Shown in pieces: positions 9,417 to 20,772 of a DNA stretch of 64,000 bases. Below the pieces are notes generated by a model, which saw only the letters and a program-made list of their open reading frames with translations, had not been told where the DNA came from and made no database searches. The position numbers were made by a program, and so were the translations under genes. Origin of the DNA: Arachis hypogaea (Eukaryota > Streptophyta > Magnoliopsida > Fabales > Fabaceae); NCBI RefSeq assembly GCF_003086295.3, contig NC_092039.1:96182561-96246560 (forward strand). Direction: 5' to 3'. The first letter of the stretch is position 1, and the number at the start of each line of letters is the position of its first letter.

Positions 9417-10939
9417 TGATGAGCGGATAATTTGTATGCTTTTTGGCATTGTTTTTAGTATGTTTTTAGTATAATATAGTTAGTTTTTAGTATATTTTTA
9501 TTAGTTTTTAGCTAAAATTCACTTTTCTGGACTTTACTATGAGTTTGTGTGTTTTTTTGTGATTTCAGGTATTTTCTGGCTGAAATTGAGGGCCCTGAGC
9601 AAAAATCTGATTCCGAGACCAAAAAGGATTGCAGATGCTGTTGGATTCTGACCTCCCTGCACTAGAAGTGGATTTTCTGGAGCTACAGAAACTCAATTGG
9701 CGCGCTCTCAACGGCATTGGAAAGTAGACATCCTGGGCTTTCCAGCAATATATGATAGTCCATACTTTTCCCAAGATTTGATGGCCCAAACCGGCGCTTA
9801 AAGTCACCCTCAGAAATTCCAGCGTTAAACGCCGGAACTGGCATAAAACTTGGAGTTAAACGCCCAAACTGGCATGAAAGCTGGCGTTTAACTCCAGAAA
9901 AGGTCTCTACACGAAAATGCTTCATTGCTCAGCCCAAGCACACACCAAGTGGACCCAGAAGTGAATTTTTACGTCATTTACTCATTTCTGTACACCCTAG
10001 GCTACTAGTTTACTATTAATAGGATCTTTTGACATTGTATCTGTACCTCATGACACTTTACACGTTTTCTTTGTGTACTTTCCACGGCTTGAGTCTCTAA
10101 ACCCCATGGTTGGGGGTGAGGAGCTCTGCTGTGTCTTGATGGATTAATGCAATTACTACTGTTTCTCAATCAATCATGCTTGCTTCCATTCTAAGATAAT
10201 ACTTGTTCTTAATCCGGATGAATGTGATGATCCGTGACAATCATCATCATTCTCAACTATGAACGTGTGCCTGACAACCACCTCCGTTCTACTTTAGATT
10301 AAGTAATTATCTCTTGGGTTCTTTAACCGGAATCTTCGTGGTATAAGCTAGAATTGATGGCGGCATTCAAGAGAATCCGGAAGGTCTAAACCTTGTCTGT
10401 GGTATTCTGAGTAGGATTCAATGATTGAATGACTGTGACGAGCTTCAAACTCTTGAAGGCGGGGCGTTAGTGACAGACGCAAAAGAATCATTGGATTCTA
10501 TTCCGGCCTGATTGAGAACCGACAGATGAATTCCGCGTGCTGTGACAGAGCATATGCAATCGTTTTCACTGAGAGGATGGGAGGTAGCCATTGACAACGG
10601 TGAAACCCTACATACAGCTTGCCATGGAAGGAGACTTGCGTGTTTGAAGAAGAAGACAGTAGGAAAGCAGAGATTCAGAAGATGGAGCATCTCCAAACCT
10701 CAACCTATTCTCCATTACTGCAAAACAAGTAATCATTTCATGTTCTTTAGTTTTTCACAATCAATCCTGATAGTTTCTGATATCCTGACTAAGATTTACA
10801 AGATAACCATAGCTTGCTCCAAGCCGACAATCTCCGTGGGATCGACCCTTGCTCACGCAAGGTATTACTTGGACGACCCAGTGCACTTGCTGGTTAGTTG
10901 TGCGGGATTGCAAAAGTGTGATTGCAATTTTGTGCACCA
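9417..10939 (+). repeat. E1 3' LTR
   Basis: 1523 bp, starting TGATGAGCGG and ending TTGTGCACCA. Its 3' part is the 1-910 copy. U3 holds a palindrome cluster at 9793-9900 (GCGTTAAACGCC, GAGTTAAACGCCC, GGCGTTTAACTCC). The likely promoter is CTATTAATAGG near 10012-10022. The R/U5 hairpin CCTTGC-TCAC-GCAAGG lies near 10847-10862. Confidence 0.95.
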
Positions 10940-11822
10940 GTTATCCATCACTTATCTTTGAATTTTGTTTTGTTTCCCCTGCTGTTTGAATAAAAGAGAG
11001 ATGTTTGACTTAGAAAAGTAATTGTTCAATGTTGCAAAAGTTAGAATGAAAGTTAGTGGTGGTATGTGTTTGATTCAATTATTAGCTCATAGAATAATTG
11101 CTGCATAATGACATGTTACTTGAAGCTTAAGCTAGTTTGCTGCTATGATCCTTCAAATTAATGAAAGTCCCTTGCAAATAAATCAAAACAAAAAGTAAAA
11201 GAAGAAGAAAAGCCAAAAGCTGGCAAGGAAACAAATAATAAGGCTAGACACCAATAGCTTGGACCCTAGGACACATGCCTGTGGTGTTTTTGTACTAGGA
11301 TATGCTTGGACAAGTAAGTTCTAAGGAGTATTTCAAAACTTGGCCACTTAGATCAACTGATTTGGGATTTCCAAATGAAAGTCCACAATAAAGAGTAACC
11401 TAGCTACAAAACATTTAGTTATCCAAAGAGATGCTGGGCATCAATGATCCTAGGAAGAAAAAGGTGAGCCATGTGTCTGTGGTGAAGAAATGTTGAGTGA
11501 AATTAAGCCAAAGGCCACTGCAACATTTGCCACCAAGCTTTCAATAAGCAATAAGCTCTCTAATGCAAAAGAAAGAAGAAAAAGCTAACAAGGGAAATAA
11601 GCAAAAAGTAAGGTATTGTAGCAGCAACCTTGGTGAACCCTTTAGGAGACATTGTTTGTTTTGACAGCAAGTAATAAATGAACTACTATTGATCTGCATA
11701 AAACCCCATAAACCAAATTCAACTATCTGCCTAATAAGGACATATATACTTCTCTATTTCATTCTATCTTCTCTTATGTTTAGTGCTTGCTTGGGGACAA
11801 GCAAGATTTAAGTTTGGTGTTG
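10940..11822 (+). mobile_element. element X: internal 3' end
   Basis: About 880 bp between the E1 3' LTR and the X LTR, with no credible ORF. It ends with the RGGA-loop hairpin (11786-11805) and AAGTTTGGTGTTG directly before an LTR start (TGATGACAAG), the same 3' architecture as the Athila-type elements. It is therefore the 3' UTR of an interrupted element whose 5' part lies left of E1. Confidence 0.75.
11786..11805 (+). other. RGGA-loop hairpin before X 3' LTR
   Basis: CTTGCTTG-GGGA-CAAGCAAG is an 8-bp stem. The outer pair C-G is the third variant of this pair seen in the window. AAGTTTGGTGT follows at 11810-11820. Confidence 0.7.
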
Positions 11823-12778
11823 TGATGACAAGTCATCATATGCCTATTTTTCATGCTAATTTCACTTGATTCACTAGTTTTTATGCACTTTCTTGCATTC
11901 TAAGTAAGTAATTTGGAATGGAAATGCATGGTTTCTTTGAATCAAACAACCACCATTTAATTGATGCTAAATCATGAGGTTTAAGCTAAATTTAATTGTA
12001 TTTTAATGATTTATAAACCTTGTGAATTTGGTGATACTTTGATTGGTTGTTTTGATTATTTGTAGGTGAAGAAAAGAAGAAAATAAGAAAGTGTGGCTTA
12101 AGAAGCGTGACTCAATGAGGAAGAAAGTGTGGCAAAGAAAATGAAGAAGCGTGACTCAATGAAGAAGAAAGTGTGGCAAAGAAAATGAGGAAGCGTGACG
12201 CATGGAAGGTGGAAGCACACTGCTCTCCCCAAGAGCACAATGCTCTCCAAGGGAGCACAACAATGAACCAAGCATGCAAAGCTTCAATGCTCTGCCTTCC
12301 CTTGAGAGCGGAGCACAAACTTAAGCCAAGAAACAAGGAAGAGCAAAACATTGCTCTGCTCTCCTTGAGAGCATTATCGGGCTCCATCCAAAACAATTCA
12401 AAGAAAAAAAGTTTGCCAATGCTCTCCCCAAGGATCGAACCAAGCACCTAAGGGAGGAAGGGGAGCGTTATTCACAAGGAAAATAAGCCACACTTGGCCA
12501 AAATGCCACCTCCAAGGATCGAACACAGCACCTTGAGGAAGCAAGGAGCAAGGCGCTACAAGAAACCAAGGAAATTTGCACCAAAAAGCCACCCAGCAAG
12601 TTTCGAACTTGGGACCTCCCCTTGGAAGCACTACTGCTCCGCTCACAAGGAGAGCAGAGCGCTACTCCTTGGTGCAACACGCGCAACATTGACATGGCCA
12701 GGGAGCTTGGTGCGCGCATCATGGCACGCACACAAGGGAGCTTGGGCGCGCGCATCACAGCACGGGCAGGGAGGCAAG
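11823..12778 (+). repeat. X 3' LTR, left part
   Basis: It starts TGATGACAAG directly after the PPT-like motif. It is interrupted at 12778 by E2, whose target duplication GCAAG is at 12774-12778 and 36550-36554. The segment is rich in inverted GAGCA/TGCTC motifs (12219-12440, 12625-12662) and ends in a GCGCGC-rich stretch. Confidence 0.8.
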
Positions 12779-14298
12779 TGATGAGCGGATATTTTATACG
12801 CTTTTTGGGGTAATTTCATGTAGATTTTAGTATGTTTTAATTAGTTTTTAGTAGAATATTATTAGTTTTTAGGCAAAAATCATATTTCTGGACTTTACTA
12901 TGAGTTTGTGTGTTTTTCTGTGATTTCAGGTATTTTCTGGCTGAAATTGAGGGAGCTGAGCAGAAATCTGAGTTAGGCTGAAAAAGGACTGCTGATGTTG
13001 TTGGATCCTGATCTCCCTGCACTCGGAATGGATTTTCTGGAGCTACATGAGTCCCATTGACGCGCTCTCAATTGGGTTGGAAAGTAGACATCCAGGGCTT
13101 TCCAGCAATATATAATAGTCCATACTTTGTGCGAAGATAGACAACGTAAACTGGCGCTCAACGCCAGTTTCATGCTACTGTTTGGCGTCCAGCGCCAGAA
13201 ACAGGTTACAAGTTGGAGTTCAGCGCCCAAAACACGTCACAACCTGGCGTTCAACTCCAGAAACAGCCCAAGCACGTGAGAAGCTTTAGTCTCAGCCCCA
13301 GCACACACCAAGTGGGCCCCAGAAGTGGATTTCTGCACCAATTATCTTAGTTTACTCATATTCTGTAAACCTAGGTTACTAGTTTACTATTTAAACAACT
13401 TTTAGAGACTTATCTTGCATCTCATGACATTTTTAGATCTGAATTATACACTCTTTGGCAGCATGAGTCTCTAAACTCCATTGTTGGGGGTGAGGAGCTC
13501 TGCAGCGTCTCGATGAATTAATGCAATTACTTTTGTTTTCCATTCAAACACGCTTGTTCTTATCTAAGATGTTCATTCGCGCTTAATTATGGAGATGGTG
13601 ATGATCCGTGACACTCATCACCTTCCTCAATCCATGAACGTGTGCCTGACAACCACCTCCGTTCTACATCAGATTGAATGAGTATCTCTTAGATTCCTTA
13701 ATCAGAATCTTCGTGGTATAAGCCAGATTGATGGCGGCATTCATGAGAATCCGGAAAGTCTAAACCTTGTCTGTGGTATTCCGAGTAGGATTCTGGGATT
13801 GAATGACTGTGACGAGCTTCAAACTCCTGAAGGTTGGGCGTTAGTGATAGACGCAAAAGAATCAATGGATTCTATTCCAACCTGATTGAGAACCGACAGA
13901 TGATTAGCCGTGCTGTGATAGAGCATTTGGACCATTTTCACTGAGAGGATAGGAAGTAGCCATTGACAATGGTGACACCCTACATAGAGCTTGCCATGGA
14001 AGGAGCCTTGCGTGTGGGAAAAGGATTTCAAGGAAAAGTTGAAATTCAGAGGACAAAGCATCTCCAAAACTCCAACATATTCTCCATTATTAAAGTAACA
14101 ACTATTTATTTTATGCCCTTTTTACTTTATACGAGGCTAAAGAATCCTATTGGTATCCTGACTAAGATTAATAAAATAAACATAGCTTGCTTCAATCCAA
14201 CAATCTCCGTGGGATTCGACCCTTACTCACGTAAGGTATTACTTGGACGACCTAGTGCACTTGCTGGTTAGTTGTACGGATTACAAATTCGTGCACCA
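12779..14298 (+). repeat. E2 5' LTR
   Basis: 1520 bp, TGATGAGCGG to GTGCACCA. The U3 palindrome cluster at 13150-13262 uses GGCGCTCAACGCC, GGCGTCCAGCGCC and GAGTTCAGCGCCC variants. A likely TATA region is CTATTTAAAC near 13389-13398. The U5 hairpin is at 14221-14236. Confidence 0.95.
14221..14236 (+). other. U5 hairpin of E2 5' LTR
   Basis: CCTTAC-TCAC-GTAAGG. Compared with E1 (CCTTGC/GCAAGG) the fifth pair is A-T instead of G-C, a compensatory change. Confidence 0.6.
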
Positions 14299-14304
14299 AG
14301 TTTT

Positions 14305-14322
14305 TGGCGCCGTTGCCGGGGA
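14305..14322 (+). other. E2 primer binding site
   Basis: TGGCGCCGTTGCCGGGGA, identical to the E1 PBS and complementary to the tRNA-Asp 3' end. It starts seven bases after the LTR. Confidence 0.9.
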
Positions 14323-15302
14323 TTGTTCGAGTTTGAACAACTAAAGGTTTATTTTATTTCTTAGATTAGGAATAATTTATTTTTATTGTTATAGAGTCAT
14401 TAAATCCTGATAGGATAGTTTCTTTTCAAAAATTTCTTTTCAAAAATATTATTTTTCTTAAATTAATTGTTAATTTTTCGTGAGTTTAGTGTCTTGTTCT
14501 AAGTTTGGCGTTAATTGCATATTTTATATTTTTCTTTAAATTTTCGACTTGTGTTCTTTGTTCTTCATTGATCTTCAAGTTGTTCTTGTTTATTTTTCTT
14601 GTTTGATCTTGAGTTTTTCTTGTTTTGTGTCTTTTCTTGTTTTTCTTGTGCTTTTTCAAAACATTAACTTTCAAAAAAAATTATACTTTTATCCATAAAT
14701 ATAATACATCTTTAAAATCAACACTGAAGTTACTGCCCAATTGGCTGGAGCATTAGTAGTTGTTCTTGATAATTGGGTATCTTCTTTGGAATCTTTTTCA
14801 AAAATAATTTTTCTTTGATTGAATCTTGTGCCAAAGTCTAAGTTTGGTGTTTCCTTGTTAATTTTTCTTTAATTTTCGAAAATTTGTCTTGGTTTTCTAA
14901 AAATTTTAAGTTTGGTGTTCTTTCTTTTGTTCTTGGTGTTCTTGTGAATCTTCAAGGTGTTCTTTAGTCTTTCTTGTGTTTTGATCTTAAAATTTTTAAG
15001 TTTGGTGTTCCTTGGTGTTTTTCCTCCAAAATTTTCGAAAATAAGGAGCATTGGATCTAAAAATTTTAAGTCTTGTGTCTTTTGTGTGTTTTCCTCTTTC
15101 CTCATAAAATTCAAAATTCAAAAAAAAATATCTTTTCTAACTAATTTTGAACTACATTTTCGAAAATTTTATATAAAAATTCAGATTTCAATTTCAAAAT
15201 ATTTTCAATTTCTTTTATTTATTTCGTTTTTATTTTATTTTATAAAATAAATTTTTATAAAATAAATAATATCAACATACATATCATCTCCTTTATTCCA
15301 TC
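14323..15302 (+). other. E2 leader, non-coding
   Basis: A T-rich leader without credible ORFs. AAGTTTGGTGT copies are at 14840-14850, 14908-14918 and 14998-15008, with weaker ones at about 14501 and 15067. It ends at the gag ATG at 15303. Confidence 0.6.
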
Positions 15303-15315
15303 ATGGAACTAAGTG

Positions 15316-15667
15316 GGAATGAACCATGGTTCTGAAAACCGGACCGGACCGGCCGGTTCAACCGGAAAAACCGGGAACCGGTCAGTTAACCGGTCCGGGT
15401 AAGCTAAAAAACCGGCCAGCAAAAAACCGGTAAAAAACCGGTCAAACCGGCCGGTTAACCGATAAACCGGTTAAACCGGCCGGTTTTTTAACGGTTTTTT
15501 AACGGTTTTTTATTAAATTAATATATTTAAAATTATTTTTAGATTTTTTAATAATTTTATTTAATATTTAATTAAACCGGTTGAACCCCGGTCGAACCAT
15601 TGAACCATTGAACCAGTAACCTCACCAGTTCATTGACCGGTCCGGTTCTCGCAACCTTGGAATGAAC
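15316..15667. mobile_element. MITE-like insertion in E2 gag with 9-bp target duplication
   Basis: A 334-bp insert (15325-15658) is flanked by GGAATGAAC at 15316-15324 and 15659-15667, and E1 lacks it. The ends form imperfect inverted repeats (left GGTTCTGAAAACCGGACCGG, right as complement GGTTGCGAGAACCGGACCGG). The interior is AT-rich with many AACCGG motifs and there is no ORF. The 9-bp duplication points to the Mutator (MULE) group. The family name is unknown to me. Confidence 0.8.
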
Positions 15668-16649
15668 AGTCCAGGAGGACTCTGGGGTCATATGCTAACC
15701 CCACTACTGCTTCATATGGGAGTAGTATCTGTATACCCTCCATTGGAGTTAGTAGCTTTGAGTTGTATCCTCAGCTCATTATCATGGTGCAACAAAGCTG
15801 CCAGTATTCCGGTCTTCCACAGGAAGAACCTACAGAATTTCTGGCACAATTTTTGCAAATTGCTGACATAGTACATGATAAGGAAGTAGATCAGGATGTC
15901 TACAGATTATTACTGTTTCCATTTGCTGTAAAAGATCAAGCTAAGAGGTGGTTAAATAACCAGCCTAAAAACATGGAAACAACTGTCAGAAAAATTCCTG
16001 AATCACTATTTCCCTCCAAAACGGATGACACAGTGAAGGCTAAGCATCCAAGGCTTCAAACAAGGAGATAATGAATCCCTTTATGATGCTTGGGAGAGAT
16101 ACAGAGAGATGCTAAGAAAATGCCCCTCTGAAATGTTTTCAGAGTGGGTGCAACTAGACATCTTCTACTATGGGCTTACAGAAAAAGCTCAGATTTCTCT
16201 AGACCACTCAGCTGGTGGATCTATACATATGAGAAAAACAATTGAAGAAGCTCAAGAGCTTATTGATACAGTTGCCAGAAATCAGCATCTGTACCTAAAC
16301 AGTGAACCTTCCATGAAAGAAGAAGTTAAAACAGTAACTGCTGAACTCAGTCCTGTGGATCAAGCTAATGAATTCAATCAGCAATTAGACTTTCTAACTC
16401 AGCAGCTAGCCGAATTCAAGGAAATACTACAGGAAACAAGAATGGCTAACAGGAATATGGAAGTACAGTTAAGGCACACAGAAAAGCAACTGTCAAAACA
16501 AATAGCAGAAGAATGCCAAGCAGTTCAATTAAGAAGTGGGAAAACATTAAATACCTCACTTCAAAGCAGCAGGAAGCCAAGAAATGAACAAATGGCTACT
16601 CAAAATCCCTCTGAGGATAATCAGAGCCCAGAGAGGAATAAGTCTGGCA

Positions 16650-16815
16650 CTGAACGCCCAGACCATACTCATTTCTGGCGTTCAACGCCAGAAACAAGCA
16701 TGAATCCGGCGTTGAACGCCCAAGGGAAGCTTAGTTCTGGCGTTCAGACGCCAGTAACAGATAAGGAGATGGCGCCTAACACCACTCCAGCTTCCACCCC
16801 TGGCATTCAAACACC
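16650..16815 (+). repeat. palindrome cluster inside E2 gag coding sequence
   Basis: GGCGTTCAACGCC, GGCGTTGAACGCC and GGCGTTCAGACGCC copies in frame, at the same place as in E1 but with different number and spacing. The block has kept changing since the two copies parted while staying in frame. Confidence 0.7.
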
Positions 16816-19800
16816 AGTGGGAGATCAGTCACACACAAGTGCTGATAACAACCCTTCTAAAAAGGCTTCCCAACCCACTTCTACAGGTAATAAACCTGCA
16901 GCAACTAAGGTTGAGGAATACAAAGCCAAAATGCCTTATCCTCAAAAACTCCGCCAAGCGAAACAGGATAAGCAATTTGCCCGCTTTGCAGACTATCTCA
17001 GGACTCTTGAAATAAAGATTCCGTTTGCAGAAGCACTTGAGCAAATACTATCTTATGCTAAGTTCATGAAAGAGATCTTAAGTCATAAGAAGGATTGGAG
17101 GGAGACTGAAAAAGTTTACCTCACTGAAGAATGCAGTGCAGTCATTCTGAAAAGCTTACTTGAGAAGCTTAAAGATCCCGGGAGCTTTATGATACCATGT
17201 ACATTAGAAGGTACTTGTACCAAGCAAGCTTTATGTGATCTTGGGGCAAGTATCAACCTAATACCTGCATCTACTATCAGAAAGCTTGGTTTGACTGAAG
17301 AAATCAAACCAACCAGGATATGTCTTCAACTTGCTGATGGCTCCATTAAATACCCATCAGGTATGATTGAAGACATGATTGTCAAGGTTGGGCCATTTGC
17401 CTTTCCTACTGACTTTGTGGTGCTGGAAATGGAGGAGCACAAGAGTGCAACTCTCATTCTAGGAAGACCTTTCCTAGCAACTGGCCGAACCCTCATTGAC
17501 GTCCAAAAAGGGGAAGTAACCTTGAGAGTCAATGAGGAGGAGTTCAAGTTGAATGTTGTCAAAGCCATGCAACATCCAGACACCCCAAATGACTGCATGA
17601 GTGTTGATATTATTGACTCTCTGGTAAGAGAGGTCAATATGGCTGAGAGTCTCGAATCAGAGCTAGATAACATCTTTAAAGATGTTCAGCCTGATTTGGA
17701 GGAATCAGAGAGAATAATAGAACCTCTGAAAATCCCTCAGGAAGAGGAGAAACCTCCCAAACCTGAGCTCAAACCATTACCACCATCCCTGAAATATGCA
17801 TTTCTGGGGGAAGGTGATACCTTTCCTGTAATCATAAGCTCTACCTTAGAGCCACAGGAAGAGGAAGCACTAATTCAAGTGCTAAGGATACACAAGGCAG
17901 CTCTTGGGTGGTCCATCAGTGATCTCAAGGGCATTAGCCCAGCCAGATGCATGCACAAGATCTTACTGGAGGGTGACGCCAAGCCAGTGATTCAACCACA
18001 AAGGCGGCTGAATCCAGCCATGAAGGAGGTGGTGCAGAAAGAGGTCACTAAGTTACTAGAGGCTGGGATTATTTATCCTATTTCTGATAGCCCTTGGGTA
18101 AGCCCTGTCCAAGTCGTCCCTAAGAAAGGTGACATGACAGTGGTTCATAATGAAAAAAATAAACTAGTTCCTACAAGAACAGTTACAGGGTGGCGTATGT
18201 GTATTGATTATAGAAGGCTCAATACAGCCACCAGAAAGGATCATTTTCCTTTACCATTCATAGACCAGATGCTAGAAAGACTAGCAGGTCATGAATACTA
18301 CTGCTTCCTGGATGGATATTCAGGTTATAATCAAATTGCAGTAGATCCCCAGGATCAAGAGAAAACGGCATTCACATGTCCATCTGGAGTATTTGCATAC
18401 AGAAGGATGCCATTTGGCTTGTGCAATGCACCTGCAACCTTTCAAAGGTGCATGCTCTCTATCTTTTCTGATATGGTAGAGAAGTTTCTGGAAGTCTTCA
18501 TGGATGACTTTTCAGTATTTGGAGACTCATTCAGCTCCTGCCTTAACCATTTAGCACTTGTTCTGAAAAGATGCCAAGAGACTAACCTGGTTTTAAACTG
18601 GGAAAAATGTCACTTTATGGTGACTGAAGGAATTGTCCTTGGGCACAAAATCTCGAACAAGGGAATAGAGGTGGATCAAGCTAAGGTAGAGGTAATTGAA
18701 AAATTACCACCACCTGCCAATGTTAAGGCAATCAGAAGCTTTCTGGGGCATGCAGGATTCTATAGGAGGTTTATAAAGGATTTTTCAAAAATCGCCAAAC
18801 CTCTGAGCAACCTGCTAGCTGCTGACACGCCATTTATCTTTGATAAAGAGTGTCTGCAGGCATTTGAGACTCTGAAAGCTAAATTGGTTACAGCACCAAT
18901 CATCTCTGCACCAGACTGGACATTACCATTTGAATTGATGTGTGATGCCAGTGACCATGCCATTGGTGCAATGTTGGGACAAAGGCATGACAAGCTTCTG
19001 CACGTCATTTACTATGCCAGCCGTGTTCTAAATGACGCACAGAAGAATTACACAACCACAGAAAAAGAGCTACTTGCAGTGGTTTACGCCATTGACAAAT
19101 TCAGATCCTATTTAGTAGGATCAAAAGTGATTGTGTACACTGATCATGCTGCTCTTAAATATCTACTCACAAAGCAGGATTCAAAACCCAGACTTATAAT
19201 ATGGGTGTTGCTCCTGCAAGAGTTTAATATAGAAATAAGAGACAGAAAAGGGACAGAAAACCAAGTAGCAGATCACCTGTCCCGAATAGAACCAGTAGAA
19301 GGGGCGTCCCTCCCTCTCACTGAGATTTCTGAAACCTTTCCAGATGAGCAACTCTTTGCCATCCAGGAAGTGCCATGGTTTGCAGATATTGCAAACTACA
19401 AGGCAGTGAGATTCATACCCAAAGAGTACAGTAGGCTGCAATCAAAGAAATTGATCACAGATGCAAAGTACTATCTTTGGGATGAACCATATCTCTTCAA
19501 GAGATGTGCAGACGGAGTAATCCGTAGATGTGTGCCTAAGGAAGAAGCGCAGAAGATTCTATGGCACTGCCATGGATCACAGTATGGAGGACATTTTGGA
19601 AGTGAGCGAACAGCCACAAGAGTCCTCCAATGTGGCTTCTACTGGCCTACTCTCTATAAAGATTCCCGAGCGTTTGTACTTAATTGTGACAGTTGCCAAA
19701 GATCTGGCAATCTGCCTCACAGTTATGCCATGCCTCAACAAGGGATCTTGGAGATTGAGTTGTTTGATGTATGGGGTATTGACTTTATGGGACCTTTCCC

Positions 19801-20694
19801 ACCATCATACTCAAACACTTATATTCTGGTGGCAGTGGATTATGTATCCAAATGGGTGGAGGCTATTGCAACACCCACTAATGACACTAAAACAGTGTTA
19901 AAATTCCTCCAGAAACACATCTTCAGCAGATTTGGTACCCTTAGAGTATTAATCAGTGATGGGGGCACGCATTTCTGCAATAAACAGCTTTACTCTGCTT
20001 TGGTTCGTTATGGAGTTAGCCACAGGGTAGCCACTCCATACCATCCACAGACTAATGGGCAAGTTGAAGTCTCAAATAGAGAACTCAAAAGAATCCTGGA
20101 ACGGACTGTAATTAACCGTAGAAGGGATTGGGCAAGGAGCTTGGATGATGCTCTGTGGGCATACAGAACAGCATTCAAGACCCCTATAGGGACCTCTCTA
20201 TACCAGCTTGTGTATGGAAAGGCATGTCACTTGCCAGTGGAACTGGAACACAAGGCCTACTGGGCAACCAGATTCCTGAACCTTGATGCCAAGTTAGCTG
20301 GAGAAAAACGTTTGCTCCAGTTAAATGAGCTAGAGGAATTTAGACTCAATGCTTTCGAGAATGAAAAAATATACAAAGAGAAAGTGAAAAGATGGCATGA
20401 TAAGAAATTGTCATCTAGAGTCTTTGAGCCGGGGCAGAAAGTTCTGCTATTTAATTCTAGGCTCAAATTATTCCCTGGGAAATTAAAATCTCGGTGGAGA
20501 GGTCCGTATGTGATTACAAGTGTATCACCATATGGATACGTAGAGCTTCAGGATAATGACTCTAACAAAAAGTTCATTGTTAATGGACAGAGAATTAAAC
20601 ATTATCTTGAAAGTAATTTTGAGCAAGAATGCTCAAAACTGAGACTTGATTAGAGCTCAGTAATAGTCCAGCTAAAGACAATAAAGAAGCGCTT

Positions 20695-20712
20695 GCTGGG
20701 AGGCAACCCAGC
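20695..20712 (+). other. post-pol hairpin of E2 (GCTGGG-AGGCAA-CCCAGC)
   Basis: 6-bp stem with an AGGCAA loop, 42 bases after the pol stop, preceded by AAAGAAGCGCTT as in E1. Confidence 0.6.
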
Positions 20713-20767
20713 CATTTACAAAGTTTATTTACTAATTAAATAAATTTCCTTTTCTTTACAGGTATAT

Positions 20768-20772
20768 GTCAA
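20768..20772. other. target duplication GTCAA of E3 (left copy)
   Basis: GTCAA directly before the E3 LTR. The right copy is at 31918-31922. This proves that E3 inserted into E2 as a unit. Confidence 0.95.

Larger units (their letters stand above)
1..10939 (+). mobile_element. E1: Athila-type Ty3/gypsy LTR retrotransposon, 5' end cut by window
   Basis: Order seen: partial 5' LTR, tRNA-Asp-type PBS, leader, gag-pol, palindrome array, ORF3, 3' UTR, 3' LTR. This is the Athila layout, with an extra ORF between integrase and the 3' LTR. The five bases after the 3' LTR (GTTAT, 10940-10944) should be the target duplication, but the left copy is outside the window. By eye the two LTR copies differ at about five substitutions plus six single-base indels over 910 bp, so the insertion is young. 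It sits in the internal 3' part of element X. The gag-pol has two nonsense codons, so this copy is not autonomous. Confidence 0.93.
15303..20653 (+). pseudogene. gag-pol: E2 gag-pol polyprotein, broken in gag only
   Basis: Same layout as E1. Two lesions are visible in gag: a 334-bp MITE-like insertion after codon 7 (15325-15658 plus a 9-bp target repeat), and an 11-bp deletion at about 15966 relative to E1, which shifts the frame. From there the frame is open to the TGA-equivalent end at 20653, about 1,560 codons. It holds the rest of Gag, protease DLGAS (near 17236), RT FMDD (18497-18508), RNase H (CDAS near 18940), the integrase HHCC (about 19560-19700) and DDE core, and the GPY motif (near 20505). 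All catalytic motifs I looked for are present, so pol may be enzymatically sound if expressed. Gag is not. Confidence 0.92.
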
